64,000 bases of DNA from Corythucha ciliata (GCA_038030265.1 CM075939.1:45737253-45801252), one strand, 5' to 3'; shown: positions 48,681 to 60,792, counted from the stretch's first letter. Numbers and translations: made by a program. Notes: generated by a model not told the origin, from the letters alone.

Positions 48681-49199
48681 TCACTAATAATCTCGGATAA
48701 CATCACTCTAATCTCGGATATAAGTGTGGAGAAATTTCTAATTTAAATACGCGCCTTCGGAAGTTCCTCAAAACATCGTGGATTTGATCGATTTGAGCCA
48801 CCAGAGAAGCGCTTTTGGAGGTTTTATCGAATATTCAGCCCACACTCTTTGCTGATATCACTTGCAACGTTATATACTCCAGGTCGGATGGACTGAAAGT
48901 TGCCAAATCGCTGTCCAACCGTCCGACCTCTTCACACACTTACATCCATGGATAACCTAAAGCTTCCTCATTTTTCCGTATTTAAGCTTTTCCGGCCCCC
49001 CCCCTACCCTCGCCAGTAACTCAGTATGTTAATGCGTGGGGTCTGAAGTCCAAGGAAGCAACTGGACGTACGCGGACCTTTTCGGGCTGCTTGAAGTCGA
49101 GAAAATCTGCTAAACCAAACTTCAACGTGAAACGCTCATTTTTGGAGATTTTATGGGCTCTTTGAAGCGTTGGTACTGGTGCGAATTCGTGGCTAAAAG
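48681..49199. other. Spacer with a segment echoed near 63.1 kb
   Basis: A stretch at about 48840-48960 (CAACGTTATATACTCC..GTCGGATGGAC..AACATCCATG-like order) resembles 63135-63270 in sequence order, suggesting a dispersed diverged repeat. No gene seen. Confidence 0.4.
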
Positions 49200-50960
49200 T
49201 GAACATAATGGATAATTTGCGGTTAGCATTAGCAAAACGCAATATAATATCACCAATACTATAATTTTAGCCGATCATTACCTATTTTATCCCCGCGATT
49301 AGTCGTTTTCTCAATTTTAGCAATGAATTAGCGACTTCTAGCTTGTTATTTAGCTATGAAGTATCGTTTTTCCTCCCTTTTAGCCGCGAATCAGCTGTTT
49401 TCCCAAATTTTATTCACTAATAATTGGCGTTTTTCTCATTTTTATCCGCGAATTGGGTTTTTGTTCAATTCAGCTGTGAATGAGCGCTTTTCACACCTCT
49501 CAGTCGATAATTGGGGGGTTTTTGTCGATTTCACCAATTAGTAATTTTTCCAGTCGTAGCCATTATTAGAACTTTATCTCAATTTCAAACACGAAATGGT
49601 CGTTTGAAAAGTGTGACCGTGGCGTTTTCTCAATTTAGGCTGTGAATGAGCACTTTTTCTAAGTTTAAGCCACGTACTAATATGCTTCGTCTCATTTCTA
49701 GCCACGAAAACCGTTAATTTATGATTTTTTAATTTTATCTATACGAATGAGTACTATTCCTTAAATGTTATCCTCGAACTTCTCCGTGACCTACGTGACT
49801 TGGCGTGAATTTAACGCTTAGAGCGGATTTAGCATTTGTAGGAGAAAGGGGGCGCACTTTCATCGAAAACGCACAGCTAGAGTATTACGGGAGTTTCGCG
49901 CTGAAAACTCTATACACGCCGAAATCGCGCGATTCCCGCTCACGTAGGACAGGGCTTTAGTGTGTTCTCAATTTTAGCCGCGAATTAGCACTTTTTCGCG
50001 GTTTTAACCGAGTTTCAAAGTTTATCAGTATCACTATTAGCTATTAGAACCCTTGGCCCCTTCCTCGTTACGCTACTGGCCCAGAGGCCCCTAAGCAAAA
50101 ACAAAAAACCCGACAACCATTTGGGCAACAAAATGCTTTTGTTTGTTTGTGTTCACATTGCTCTGACGTGAGATGGGAACTCGTGGGATGATGCGTGTCC
50201 CAGCAATGTGAACGTTAACATACAAAAACCTATTGGGACTTTCGTGTTACACGTGGGACAGCGTGTTCCCACGTCACGTCCGAATAGTCTGTATTGACCT
50301 TTATTCATAGATTAAATATCATTGTCTCAATTTTAGCCGAAGTTACCCTCAGAAAACCGGGAATTGACGTTTTTTCTCCATTTTAGCCGTGAATTGCCGA
50401 ATTTGCCTCAGTAAACCGCGAATTGGTGACTTATCACAAACGTAAATTTTGGAAAACAGCTGATTCGCGGCTAAAATGGAGGAAAAACTATACTCCATAG
50501 CTAAATAACAAGGTAGAAGTCGCTAATTCATTGCTGAAATTGAGAAAACGACTAATCGCAGGGATAAAATAGGTAATGAACGGCTAAAATTGTGGCATAG
50601 CGCTTATACAACACGGCCAAAATTGAGAAAAATTGTTAATTTGTGGATAAAATTAATAAAGGAAAAGAAGCGAAGTAAAATAAAGAGTAAAGAAAAAATG
50701 AATAAATGCGAATTCATAGACAAATAAGAAAATTCGATAAATCACTGCTAAAATTGAGATAAAGCGTAAATTCGCTGCAAAACTTAAGGCACAAATTGAG
50801 ACAACGCCAGTTCGTGGATTGTGGAGACAAACTCGATCATTAAATTTTGAAAAACTCTTAATTCGTGGCTAATGGTGAACAAAATCGCTCATTCGTGCCT
50901 AAAACTGGTAAAATCGCTAATTCGCGGCTAAAACTAAGGGCGGCCCCTGAAATTGGGCGT
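49200..50960. repeat. Family A arrays in both orientations containing an inverted duplication
   Basis: Reverse monomers run 49260-49740 and 49960-50440; forward monomers run 50440-50950. Within them 49262-49410 and 50444-50592 are inverted copies of each other, 149 bp each, with about nine mismatches by eye. Neighbouring monomers are much more diverged. A unique segment with a hairpin interrupts at 50080-50300. Confidence 0.85.
50134..50229. repeat. Short hairpin (MITE-like) element
   Basis: GTGTTCACATTGCT and AGCAATGTGAACGT pair as inverted repeats, with weaker pairing extending outward through TTTTGT..GTT. It lies in a non-satellite island inside the family A arrays. Confidence 0.5.
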
Positions 50961-52296
50961 AATAAGCGGATAAAGGGAGGCATTACAGGGTAGTACACAG
51001 TACACACCTTTGACGGCTCATCAATTCGAAAATTCGTCTCAAAAGGAGCGGATAGCGATATATTGGGTCAATTTACTAATTTTTGAACCGAAAATTTGAT
51101 TTTTCAGGTGAATATTCCGTTTCTCGGGCCCATTCCAGTGGCATAATCACCCAGTTACGTTCCCAAATAAGTAAATATAGCGATATATTACGATTCAAGG
51201 TGATTTTAAACGGAAATATCCAAGCTTCGTGGACAACTAATTGGGGTCTGGGGTGCTAATCTCATCATCTGTTTTATAGTTTTAGATACCTCAGGGGTTT
51301 CCAGGCTGAACAGCAATTTTACGTCACTAAATTGCCAGTTTGTAGGCTATGAAACAAGATTATACCGTCTGGGACCCATATCGCAAGTGGTACGGTCAAA
51401 GATAGTCAAGTTACAAAGCAAATGCAGATTCTGGAGGCTCTATTCCCTGTTTTTCGTTCGAACCATTTCAGTTTCAGTAGCAAAACAGGCATTTTCCAAG
51501 TTTATTGGATGAGGTTCTCAGTTTCCTGGGGGGTTTTCCGACAAAACTCCGTCGTTTTAGTCGCGAAATTTCAATTATATTTGATTTTGGGTGGCAAACT
51601 GTCCAGAGACCTGTTCGAAAGGTTGAACGAAGGGGGCGAGCTGGAAGATACACCTACCCGCAGAGCTTTGAAGAACCACAGGATTTTTTTTTGCGGTTTC
51701 ATTGTATTGGGGCGTTTTATTTTATTTTATTTTTTACAGCGGCTCAAGTCCTTCATAAGACTCTTGCAGGGACGAAAAATTTCGCAAAGTTTATGCAAAA
51801 CAAAAGAAGAACGACTAATAAACAAATCTCTCGATTTTTTCTATCCCCCCCCCTTTGTCACGCTGCGAAGCTGTAAAAATTTAACGACTTTTTTTTTTAT
51901 TATCGCGCTTTACTCCGAAGCTTTTTTTTTTTACTATTGAAAACACAAAATTATTGACGTCCTAATAGGAACATAAAAAACTCTTTTACATCGCTGGAAA
52001 AACTGGGGGTCCTGACCTTTGAAAGCACCAAAATGGATATTACGAGGAAACCGGCTAAATATAAATGACTACGGAGGATTAGGAAATATTTTTATATTTC
52101 TTAAGCGTACGATGCGTACGCATGCGATCTAAAACAGTCTTACACAGGATAATTCACTAATTGAGAAGAAACATAAAATTTGACAGACGAAATAAATACT
52201 TTTAAACGACCACAGACGTAGGGGGACGGAACATTATTAGTAACCGTGCCCGCTAGAAATAAAAAATAGAAATATTAATGTGATAATTAAAATTGC
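50961..52296. other. AT-rich intergenic DNA downstream of the second glycine-rich gene
   Basis: An open frame of 172 codons at 51422-51940 lacks any recognised domain, signal peptide or codon regularity, and it contains long homopolymer runs. I do not call it a gene. The segment from 51290 may hold diverged repeat monomers. Confidence 0.4.
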
Positions 52297-52312
52297 TTAG
52301 AATTGCTGCTTA

Positions 52313-53737
52313 CTAGCTGCCTCCTTGTGCATGAGCGCTTGCACTGGAACTGGCACTGGCATAGCCTTTGCCTTTGTCTCCACCGCATCCATGTCCACCA
52401 CAGCCTCCACCACCACCGCCGAAGCCTCCTTTTCCACCGCCGAAACTGCCTCCTCCTCCACCTCCGTGGTGTCCACCGCCAAAACCGCCGTCTCCTCCCC
52501 CGCCGAAACCTCCTCCACCACCACCTCCCTTGCCACCGCTGAATCCTCCTCCGCCGTAGCCACCTTTACCACCTCCTCCGAAACCACTGTCTCCACCTCC
52601 GAATCCTCCGCTGCCTCCCCCATAACCGCCTTTACCACCGCCTCCGAACCCACTGTCTCCACCTCCAAATCCTCCACTGCCTCCACCATAACCGCCTTTA
52701 CTACCGCCTCCGAACCCACTGTCTCCACCTCCAAATCCTCCGCTGCCTCCACCATAACCGCCTTTACCACCGCCTCCGAACCCACTGTGTCCACCTCCAA
52801 ATCCTCCGCTTCCACCGCCGAATCCTCCGCCGACGCCTTTACCACCTCCAAATCCTCCTCCACTGCCGCCGCCACCGTGACCGCCTCCGCCGCCGCCGCC
52901 GTGCCCACCTCCGCCGCCGAATCCTCCACCGCCACCGCTTCCGTGTCCACCGCTGAACCCTCCTCCTTTGCCACCGAATCCTGAGCCTCCACTTCCAAAA
53001 CCTCCGTCAAAACCGCCGCCGCCAAAGCCTCCCTTTCCGCCGCCCTTGCCACCGCCATATCCTCCTCCGCCGTGACCACTCGAAAATCCACCGTCTCCAC
53101 CGCCGAAACCTCCGTCTCCTCCTTGACACATGACATTTTTAAGAATAAACATCTCGATTAATAACTTTGCAAAAAAAAAAAACTCACCCCCGTAGAATCC
53201 ATCGCCTCCACCGCCACCGCCGACCAGTTTACCACCACTGCCGCCGCCGAACGACGAAGCCGTTGCGCTTGCCGAGGCTGAAGCCAAGCTGGAACCATCG
53301 CCGCCGCCGCCGCCTCCACCGCCGTAACCTCCTCGCTTGTGTCGCGACAATATCAACCGAGGCGCTCCGTCCTATATAAAACATGGCAATATTGTTCAAT
53401 TATTTGAAACAGTCGGTGGTATCTAATTTAAAAAATCGTACCGAAATGGGTGCCTGACGTGGTAGAGGCACAAGGAATAGCGGTCCATTGTAAGTTTTAG
53501 CCGGATTTTCAACGTAGTAATCCACAGGTTGATAATTTCTGTAAATTCCATCGTTCACGGGAATTTCATTTGAATCTAGCGTGTTCTCCCAGGCTAACAA
53601 TTTTAAAAAACCAACATTAGAAGCGTTAAAAAACTGTAAAATTAAAAAATTTTCAACTTACGAAGCAACAAAGGGTCGACGGCCGATGCAACGGCCACAA
53701 CCGCCGAGGCACACAGGACTAACCGGTGCCACTTCAT
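52313..53737 (-). CDS. Secreted glycine-rich repeat protein (four exons, 406 aa)
   Basis: Exons: 53737-53662, 53593-53442, 53371-53188, 53121-52313, ending TAG; all GT-AG, total 1221 nt in frame. Residues 1-19 form a signal peptide (MKWHRLVLCASAVVAVASA). Exon 2 encodes a non-repetitive Tyr/Pro segment (IYRNYQPVDYYVENPAKTY). Exon 3 opens DGAPRLILSRHKRGGYGG, a multibasic site followed by glycine repeats and an Ala/Ser block. Exon 4 is almost entirely GGX, with four tandem copies of a 22-residue unit around GGSGGFGGGDSGF and KGGYG, and ends in an Ala/Ser-rich tail. Intron phases (1, 0) and the multibasic site match the gene at 44-45 kb. Likely an extracellular structural protein (cuticle, silk or matrix); exact role unknown. 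Confidence 0.82.
52556..52822. repeat. 66-bp coding minisatellite in the glycine-rich gene
   Basis: Four tandem copies of a 66-bp unit (22 codons) with few differences, for example the recurring TAACCGCCTTTACCACCGCC. It encodes the Gly-rich 22-residue repeat. Copy number is likely to vary between alleles by slippage or unequal exchange. Confidence 0.75.
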
Positions 53738-53791
53738 TCTCCGTAAATTGATCTTTTCACACTCCTTGGTACGAAGGAGATTCGATCTGGT

Positions 53792-53798
53792 TTTTATG
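53792..53798 (-). promoter_or_regulatory. TATA-like box of the second glycine-rich gene
   Basis: CATAAAAA on the minus strand, about 55 bp upstream of the initiator ATG at 53735-53737. A start site near 53765 would fit. Confidence 0.4.
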
Positions 53799-53799
53799 T

Positions 53800-54949
53800 A
53801 TGCATCCTCCGTGTTGGGAGGGTTTACGGATGTTTCCCCCTCCTTAAAAAATGTGTTTTTTTTTTTGTTTTTTTTTACCTCCGCTAAAAATCAACTGTGA
53901 GGAGAGGGAATTGATTGAGGGTGGAATCAATACTGGTTTTGTGGAAAAGATAATCGCCTTTTCCTTAATCGGTTTCTTCGTTGTTTAAACACGATTGTAT
54001 TTGGTATAAAACGATGTTTTTTTTTATTAATCTTCGCCATATAAAATGATTTTAAAGACTCATAAATTATAGTAAACAATATCCGTGAATCTCATTTTAA
54101 AATCTTGTTGTTTCCCAGAAACACAGCTAGCCGGGGTGGGGGCGGGATATCACAGCTACGCAGACAGATTCTCCCTATGACCGGAGGTCCTTTTTAAGAA
54201 AGAGAGAAATTGTGTTTTGAGCCGCTCACCCACCCGCCCACCTAAAAATACGATAATTATACGCTCATTATTTTGCAATAAAGAGAAATAACAATCATGT
54301 TTCGTGTTTTAATTAAAATTCGAACTTTATTTATCCGCGATTTCTCGTAAATTAACGTTAGCGGTGCCTGTAATTTTCCAGGATATAGCCGACCGGTGCC
54401 TCCACACGGAGGCCGACGAGAGAGACAGGCTTGTAGTCTCCCGGCGATGAAATTGACAATCGAACAGTGGGAATGTGATTGTTCGCCTTAAATTTTGCCA
54501 ATTACTCAAAGTTATCACAAGTTTTTAAAAATTTCCCTCGATTGATAGACTTTAGGAAAGGCCGCAATTACAAACTTTCAAGACGTTTAAACCAACTTTT
54601 GATACGTTAAACGCTTTCAGAGTCGCCTGATTTGAGCCGCACGCGGTTTATGGGTCCTCGGGTCGGTCCAAGCTGTCAATTGAAAAATGCGCCGCTCTGT
54701 TATCATTTTTCTTTGATTTACACCGTCCTTACGACTTGAACGATCAAAGAGAGTGGTCCTGATGACTCCCATCAAATAGTAGGGCAGGCCTGGAAACTGT
54801 CAAATTTGCTTCAGCCCTCTCCCCTCCCAAGAAACTTACTATTCGTAGGGGCGGGCCTACACCTATCGAGGCCCTGGGCAGAAATCTCCCTGAGACTCCT
54901 TATTCTCTAAATAAACAAGAAAAGTATGTTTCATGTGGCGTTTAAGCAT
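53800..54949. other. Intergenic DNA, nothing recognised
   Basis: T-rich tracts near 53856-53877 and a G-rich patch near 54130. No supported gene or array. Confidence 0.4.
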
Positions 54950-55450
54950 TATTTTTCTTAGCTTTAGCCCGGTTTTATCCGGGAATTAACGCTTTTCTTA
55001 AACGCCTTATCCACGAATTAGCACTACTTCTCAATTTAAGCTCCTAGTTGGTGATTTTTTCATTTTTAGACGTTAATCAGCGCTTTTTCAACAATTTATT
55101 CACGATTCAGCGGTATTTCTACATTTTTCCTAATTTTACCCACTAAATAGCGGATTGTTTTCAATTTTAGCTGCAAATTAGCATTGTTCTCTATTTCAGC
55201 CGCGAGTTACGCTTTTTTTTCAATTTTATCCGTACATTTTCCCAATTTTAGCCACGCAATAGCATTTTTATTCTGCGGGTAAACGATTTTTCTCAATCTT
55301 AGCAGTGATTTAGCACTATCTCACAGTTTTATCCGGGAATCTGTGCCCTTTTTCACTTCTATCCGCGAATTAGTGATTTTTCTCATTTTTAGCCGTGAAT
55401 AGTCAATTTTTTTCAACTTTAGGCACGATACTCAATTTCAGCCGTGGACT
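54950..55450. repeat. Family A monomers, reverse
   Basis: TTTTCTCAATTTTAGCCGC-type units at about 30-bp spacing, for example near 55145, 55195 and 55290. Confidence 0.8.
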
Positions 55451-55679
55451 TGGCCAAAGCACCAGTCGCGGATCCAGGGAGGAGCTAATTGAAAAAACCC
55501 AATAGGTTGATAAGGGGGGGGGGGGCTGACGTAGTCGCTCGTCCCATTCCTTCGGGGCAGCACTCGATGGACTTTAGTGCCTGAGTCTCACGTTGGCTCC
55601 AGAAAAGGCGAGGACAATCGTAAAATCCTCAAAAATTGAATTCAGCCCCCCAAGTCTCATGACGTGAAACTGGTAGCCA
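55451..55679. other. Island with a hAT-like end between arrays
   Basis: CCAGTCGCGGATCCAGGGAGG at about 55463-55483 resembles a hAT terminus, and a poly-G run follows at 55516-55527. No partner end was identified. Confidence 0.35.
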
Positions 55680-56840
55680 CTATGTGTAGCCATTTTTAAG
55701 GGCGCGACTGGCCGGTCAAGCCATTAAGCGCACAAATAGCCAGTTTGGCCGCCTTTTTTCGACACAGCTTAGGAATTGTAATGTCTACACGGCTGCACAA
55801 TGGCGTTTGCTGTGATAAAGTGTCAGTAACGCCATCTGAAACGCACAAACGATCAGCTTAGCCTATTTTTAGGTTACTAACCACCTGCAGTTTAGCCATT
55901 TTCAAGGCGCGAAGACTCAGTTTGGCCATTTTGGAACCACGAATGATAGGTTTCTCCATTTCCCTGACACGAATGGTCCGTTTAGCCATTTCTAGGGTGT
56001 AATGAGCCGGTCAAGCCATTTTATAGCGCAAAGAGTAGTCAATTTATCCAGTCTTTAGGGTGTGTTGTAACCAACGCTGGGGAGCTCAATCCGTTACAGG
56101 TAAAGTAGCGTAAACCCCTGTGTTCAGTTTATCGTTTTAAAGGTCAAATGACAATATTTTGGTCTTCTTTTTTTGGTGGAGATAACCATTTTGAAGGCCC
56201 AATAACACCATCTGCTGCCTCTGAAGGGCGCAAATTCACAGTTTAGCAATTTTTAGAGCGATGAATGGCCAGTAGGAATATACGAATATCATTTATAGGG
56301 AATGTTTAGGGTGTGAGCGTAGCCAGTTTTGCTACTTTTGGGGCGCAAATCATCAGTTCACACATTTTCAAGGCGTCAAGACTTAGTTTAACCATTTTTG
56401 ACGCACGAGTGGACCATTTGTAGGGTGCGAATGGTCAGTTTGCCATTGTTTAGCCCGTTTTTAGAGGGGGAGTGCCAGTACGGCAATTATAGAGCGAGCA
56501 TTGCCAGTTCAGACATTTTCTAGACGCGAATTATATGGTGAGTTTTGCCTGTCGGTTGTTGTCGGTTGATTTTCAGGGCAGGAATCGTCTGTATTATCAT
56601 TTTTTAGGGGCGAATCGTCAGTTTAGCAGGTTTGAATATCCACGTTGGCTACTTTAAGAGCACATAAAGTCAGTTTTCCATTTATAGGGCCACAAATAAT
56701 GCGTCAAGCCAAGGCAAGTTTGGCCATTTTTGGCACGCGTTCGGTTGATTTTATCATTTTCAGAGCAGTAATCACCTGTTTGAGACTTTTCCATGTGCGT
56801 ATCATCAGTTTATTCATTTGTAGGCATCGTAAAGTTGCGA
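55680..56840. repeat. Family B tandem repeat, reverse orientation
   Basis: Units like TTTAGCCATTTTCAAGGCGC then GAAGACTCAGTTTGG recur throughout, with examples near 55735, 55900, 56400 and 56600. The array passes without a visible boundary into family A at about 56840. Confidence 0.8.
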
Positions 56841-56849
56841 ATTGGCCGA

Positions 56850-58100
56850 TTTTGTCAAATTGATCCGTGAATTTCCGTTTTTCTTCATTTTGACGGCGAA
56901 TTATCGTTATTTTTACTTCTTTGAAATGGGATTTAAAGCTGTTTCTCATTTTTCGCCGCAAAATCGCTCTTTTTATCGATTATAGCTGCGAATTTTGTCT
57001 TAATTTAGGCGGCGATGGCTGTTTTTACTAAATTTTTGCCACTATTTTATCAGTGGATTTTCTCAAATTGAACCGCAAATTGGCATTTTTCTCCGTTCTA
57101 GCTTCAAATTGACGCTTTTACACGATGTTATCCGTGAATTACCGCTTTTACTTAATTATTAAATTAATTGTGGTTAAGTGGATTCCGCGAATTTTCGGGA
57201 TTTTCTCAAATTTATCGTGAATTGGTGTTTTTCTCTATTTCAGCTTCAAATTTGAGCATTTTCTCAATTGTAGCTGGGAATTAGCCATGAATTAGTGCGT
57301 TTTGTCAAATTTTATCGTTTCATTCACTTCCTATTAATGCAGGCAGCGCTTTTTCCAAATGTTTACCATGAAGTAGCACTTTTCCTGAATTGCTTTTGCC
57401 GCAAATTGTTATCGCCATGAAAGCGGCGAATTAGTTTTTTCAAATTCAGCCACTAATGGCCGCTTTACTCAATTTTGGTCGCTAATTGGAGGATTTTCTC
57501 AAATTTATCCCCGAATTGGTGTTTCTCCCCATTTCAGCTGCGAATTTGGGCTTTCTCTCGATGTCACGCGGAAATTAGCGGGTTTTCTCAGGTACGTATC
57601 CGTAAATTGGCGCTTTTTCTTATTTCAGACGGAAATTATATCGTTTCCCATGCCTTAATAGCAATGCAAATCAGCGTTTCCGCCGGTTGCCACAAAAAGC
57701 GGTTTATCCGAATTTTAGTTGTGAAATATGCGTGGTTTTTTCTCGATTTTTGCCGTGGATTATTTCTCAATTGTAGCCGCGAATTGTTTCTTATTTTAAT
57801 TAAAAAAAATCGGGTGCAAATGGCCATTCTCCGTTTTCGCCGCAAAACAGCGTATTCTCTCAAATTGAACAGCGAATTTGACATGTTTCACCATTTTAGC
57901 TGCGAATTGACGCCGCTTGAGTCACTTTTATACGCGAATCATTCGATTTTCTCAAATTTAACCGCTAATTGGCGTTTTTCTTTCATTTCAGATGCGTATG
58001 ACGAGCGCCGGGTTTTCTCAGTTTATGTAGTTGAATAGTTTGTGCTTTTTCTCAATTTTAACCGCAAATTGGCGATTTCCTTCTATTCATGAGAATTAGC
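56850..58100. repeat. Family A tandem repeat, reverse orientation
   Basis: Two alternating sub-types are visible: TTTTCTCAAATTTATCCGCG then AATTGGTG, and TTTTTCTCCATTTCAGCTGC then GAATTTG. They recur as pairs near 57180, 57490, 57590 and 57950, a dimeric higher-order unit. Confidence 0.8.
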
Positions 58101-58841
58101 GCACTCGAAAACTGACAATGTCATTTGTTCGTTACAAATTTAGCACCATTATCATCATTTTTGGCCCGTAAACCAACAGTTTTGCCTTATAAAACTGAAA
58201 GGTCGCGTCTACGCTTCTACACAGTAGTACCTACACAGTGTCACTATAGTGTGGCCACGGGAAAACGCACGCAAGCGCCAAAATCCTCGATTTGTGTAAG
58301 CTTTTTTTTTACGTTATTCCATCAATAAAAAACCCCCGCTGAAACAATAAATTACTCGGGTTTTTTATACAGAAACAAGTCCGGTTTTTCTCCCTTTTCC
58401 ACTCACGTCCTCACAGCACGTGGGCTCGTGGTTGAGAACTGGAATATACAGTAATGGGTTGAAATGCAAGGGGAATCCCCTCGAGGGTGAAGATGGAAAA
58501 AGGCCTCCCCACCCTACTCCCTCCACCACAGCACTCACACAAAGACTGTTTCCAAGCGTAAAATATATGTCTGGAGTCACGTTTTCCGTGATCATTCAAA
58601 AATAGAAGACTATACCGCCTTCGTCTGTGGTGAAGATCGCTTCGATTAAAATAAACTTAATTATGAGGAAAGTCTCTCCTCTGAATATCGCGTGATTTAC
58701 GCCCTTTAATTACAGGTTTTAATCTGGGTCTTCCCCAGAATGAACCGTATTCATTGGAAATTATTTTATTTATTCATTACTTTTGTTTGTTTTTGGGAGC
58801 TCGTGGCAAAAATATTGTCGGAACAAAAGGTAATAAATTTG
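58101..58841. other. Intergenic DNA downstream of the curlin-like gene
   Basis: Short open frames on both strands near 58365-58605 are overlapping shadows without supporting features. Confidence 0.4.
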
Positions 58842-58847
58842 TTTATT
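58842..58847 (-). terminator. AATAAA signal of the Gln/Ser-rich gene
   Basis: AATAAA on the minus strand, 22 bp beyond the TAG stop at 58870-58872. Confidence 0.65.
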
Positions 58848-58869
58848 TTTTGAAAAAAATATTATAAAA

Positions 58870-60792
58870 CTAAACATTCACGTGTATGCTTCCGGCGCTA
58901 CCAGTCTGAGGGCTCGACGGACCAATAATTGACACGGAGTCCTGTGGGCGACCGTATAAATGTGCCACGCTGCCTGAATTGGGTCCGTTGTAATTGTTTG
59001 GGCCGGCGCTGTTACCGGAGGCTTCGTTGTAACCGTTGTGAACGTTATTCCCCTGGAGGGTGTTGATACCGGCGGTTTGAAGTTGACCCAGGGAGGACTG
59101 TGTATTGCTGTGGGTGTTGGAGGACGACTGGTTTGAAGTTGAGGAGCTGGCGGACGATGATGATGAGGAGGAGGTGGATTGAGCGAAGTTGCCACCGTTT
59201 GTAGATATGGAATCGGGTTTGTTGAATTGATATTGATTGATTCCGGCGGCTTGATTGAGTCCAGTGAGTTGATCGTAGCCTGGATGGGCAGTTATGGTGC
59301 CCGTTTGATGGATCTGCCCTCCGGCGTGTAAGTTTTGTTGAGTGGAACCAACCTGAGCGGAGTTTAGTCCTGATAATTGGCTGTAACCGGCACCGTGAGT
59401 CTGTCCATGTTGGGCATGAATTTGAGCTGGCGCGTTTAATCCCGTCAGCTGACTGTAACCTGAACCATGACTGTCGGTATTTTGACCAAAGATCGCCGCC
59501 TGATGAATGCCGGCAGTCTGAGTGGGTGATAAAACCGACGAAAATTCATGGCCAGCTACACTCGGCCCTCCCTGGGTAATACTCGCAGTCTGTCCATGCT
59601 TTGAACCGGACTGGTTAATCCCGGCGGATTGCCCTCCCCTATTATTCGACCCTTGCTGGTTGATATTAGCCACCTGGTCACTTCCGTCGCCTTCAGTTTG
59701 ACTTATAAACGCGTTTTGGCCTCGTGTCGATGCTTCCGAGACATCATCGTTCTCCAAACAATCAACCTGGGACTGTCCAGGCTGAATGAAAGTTGACCAC
59801 GACATACCAGAGGACATCATCCCACCGGCGTTAACTTCAGAAGAGGACGACCCGAAACTCCCTGTTACGCCATTAGGGCCTTCGAAAGTTCCTGAAAAAT
59901 AAATTCGGTACAAATAATTTTTGAGTGCCCCAAACCAGCGAAACAGTCGGCTGCACTGTGACGATTTATTACTACACCCGACGACACCGTTTCACAAAAA
60001 TTCAGCGAGCCCACCATTTCATTTCAAGAATACCTGAAATGTAATGCCCTACACCACCACCAGGCAGCTGTACTGTGTAATTATTTTCAATGCGGACCGA
60101 AGTAGGTACGAAGCCTAACCAACCGGGTAGTAGAATTTGTCCAAGCTCGAAATATGGTCCAGACTCGCGGCGAAGGGCCGCCTGCCAGAATGAACTTCTC
60201 AAATGTGCGTCGTGTTTTCCTTGAAACACGCAAAAACAAACACGTCGCACAAAATTAGTTCATTCAGCTTTAAAAAAAAAATACATGAATAAAATTCCGT
60301 TCATCCCTCGAACCTATTTCGTAGTACTCCTTCGGGATGTGACTCTCATATTTATCCCAAATTTCAATCGGGATGACCGGTGGTACTGGTTGAGGCAGAG
60401 CGTGTTCTGATAACTGGGGGAATTGCCCCTGAGGTCTTCCTAAACAAAATAATTGAGAAAATGGTCACCAACAAGGAAAATATGACACAAAATCTCTGAA
60501 GCAGGTATAGGAATTCGCGGTTAGAGCTCTTTAAAAAGCGGGGATCATCACGAAGAAAAATATTAGTTCCGCAAGAAAACTTCTCGGTTGCTCCCTTTTA
60601 TCCGAATTTTTTTCCCTCGAGACGCTTTTTCGCGTAATATTCACGTTGACGTTAGTTTTTTTTTTTTTTTTTCAAGGACGGTGTGACATCTTCTTTTCAT
60701 GTTGCAACACTTCTTGTGGTTCAAACGCAGAAAAAATATAAAAACTTACCCGAAGCAAATTGAAACAAATAAATCGCGATAACTGCCCACAT
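58870..60792 (-). CDS. Secreted Gln/Ser/Asn-rich protein with curlin-like repeats (four exons, 458 aa)
   Basis: Exons: 60792-60750, 60439-60314, 60219-60034, 59891-58870; GT-AG junctions, 1377 nt in frame, three phase-1 introns. Exon 1 encodes a signal peptide (MWAVIAIYLFQFAS). Residues about 15-118 are non-repetitive and proline/tyrosine-containing. Residues 176-250 carry GQNAFISQ, DQVANINQ, GQSAGINQ, GQTASITQ and TQTAGIHQ. The first four are spaced 13-15 residues apart, an A-x-I-x-Q pattern like bacterial curlin repeats. Three GY(S/D)QL(T/S)GLN units follow, then a serine run and an Asn/Gly-rich end. I do not recognise a family. It is possibly a matrix, silk, eggshell or adhesive protein; amyloid-type assembly is a hypothesis. 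Confidence 0.8.

Noticed and set aside
51422..51940. A 172-codon plus-strand frame
   Set aside because: No domain, signal peptide or splice context. It is rich in Phe/Leu from T-runs, which fits a chance frame in AT-rich DNA.
52297..53136. Long alternative frames on both strands over the glycine-rich gene (279 codons minus, 219 codons plus)
   Set aside because: They are shadows produced by the low-complexity GGX codon pattern. Only one frame has a signal peptide, splice-consistent exons and a sensible start and stop.
18053..55483. Scattered hAT-like termini (18053, 34433, 47105, 50065, 55463)
   Set aside because: Each is a single end-like motif without a partner inverted repeat or 8-bp duplication, so none is called as an element.
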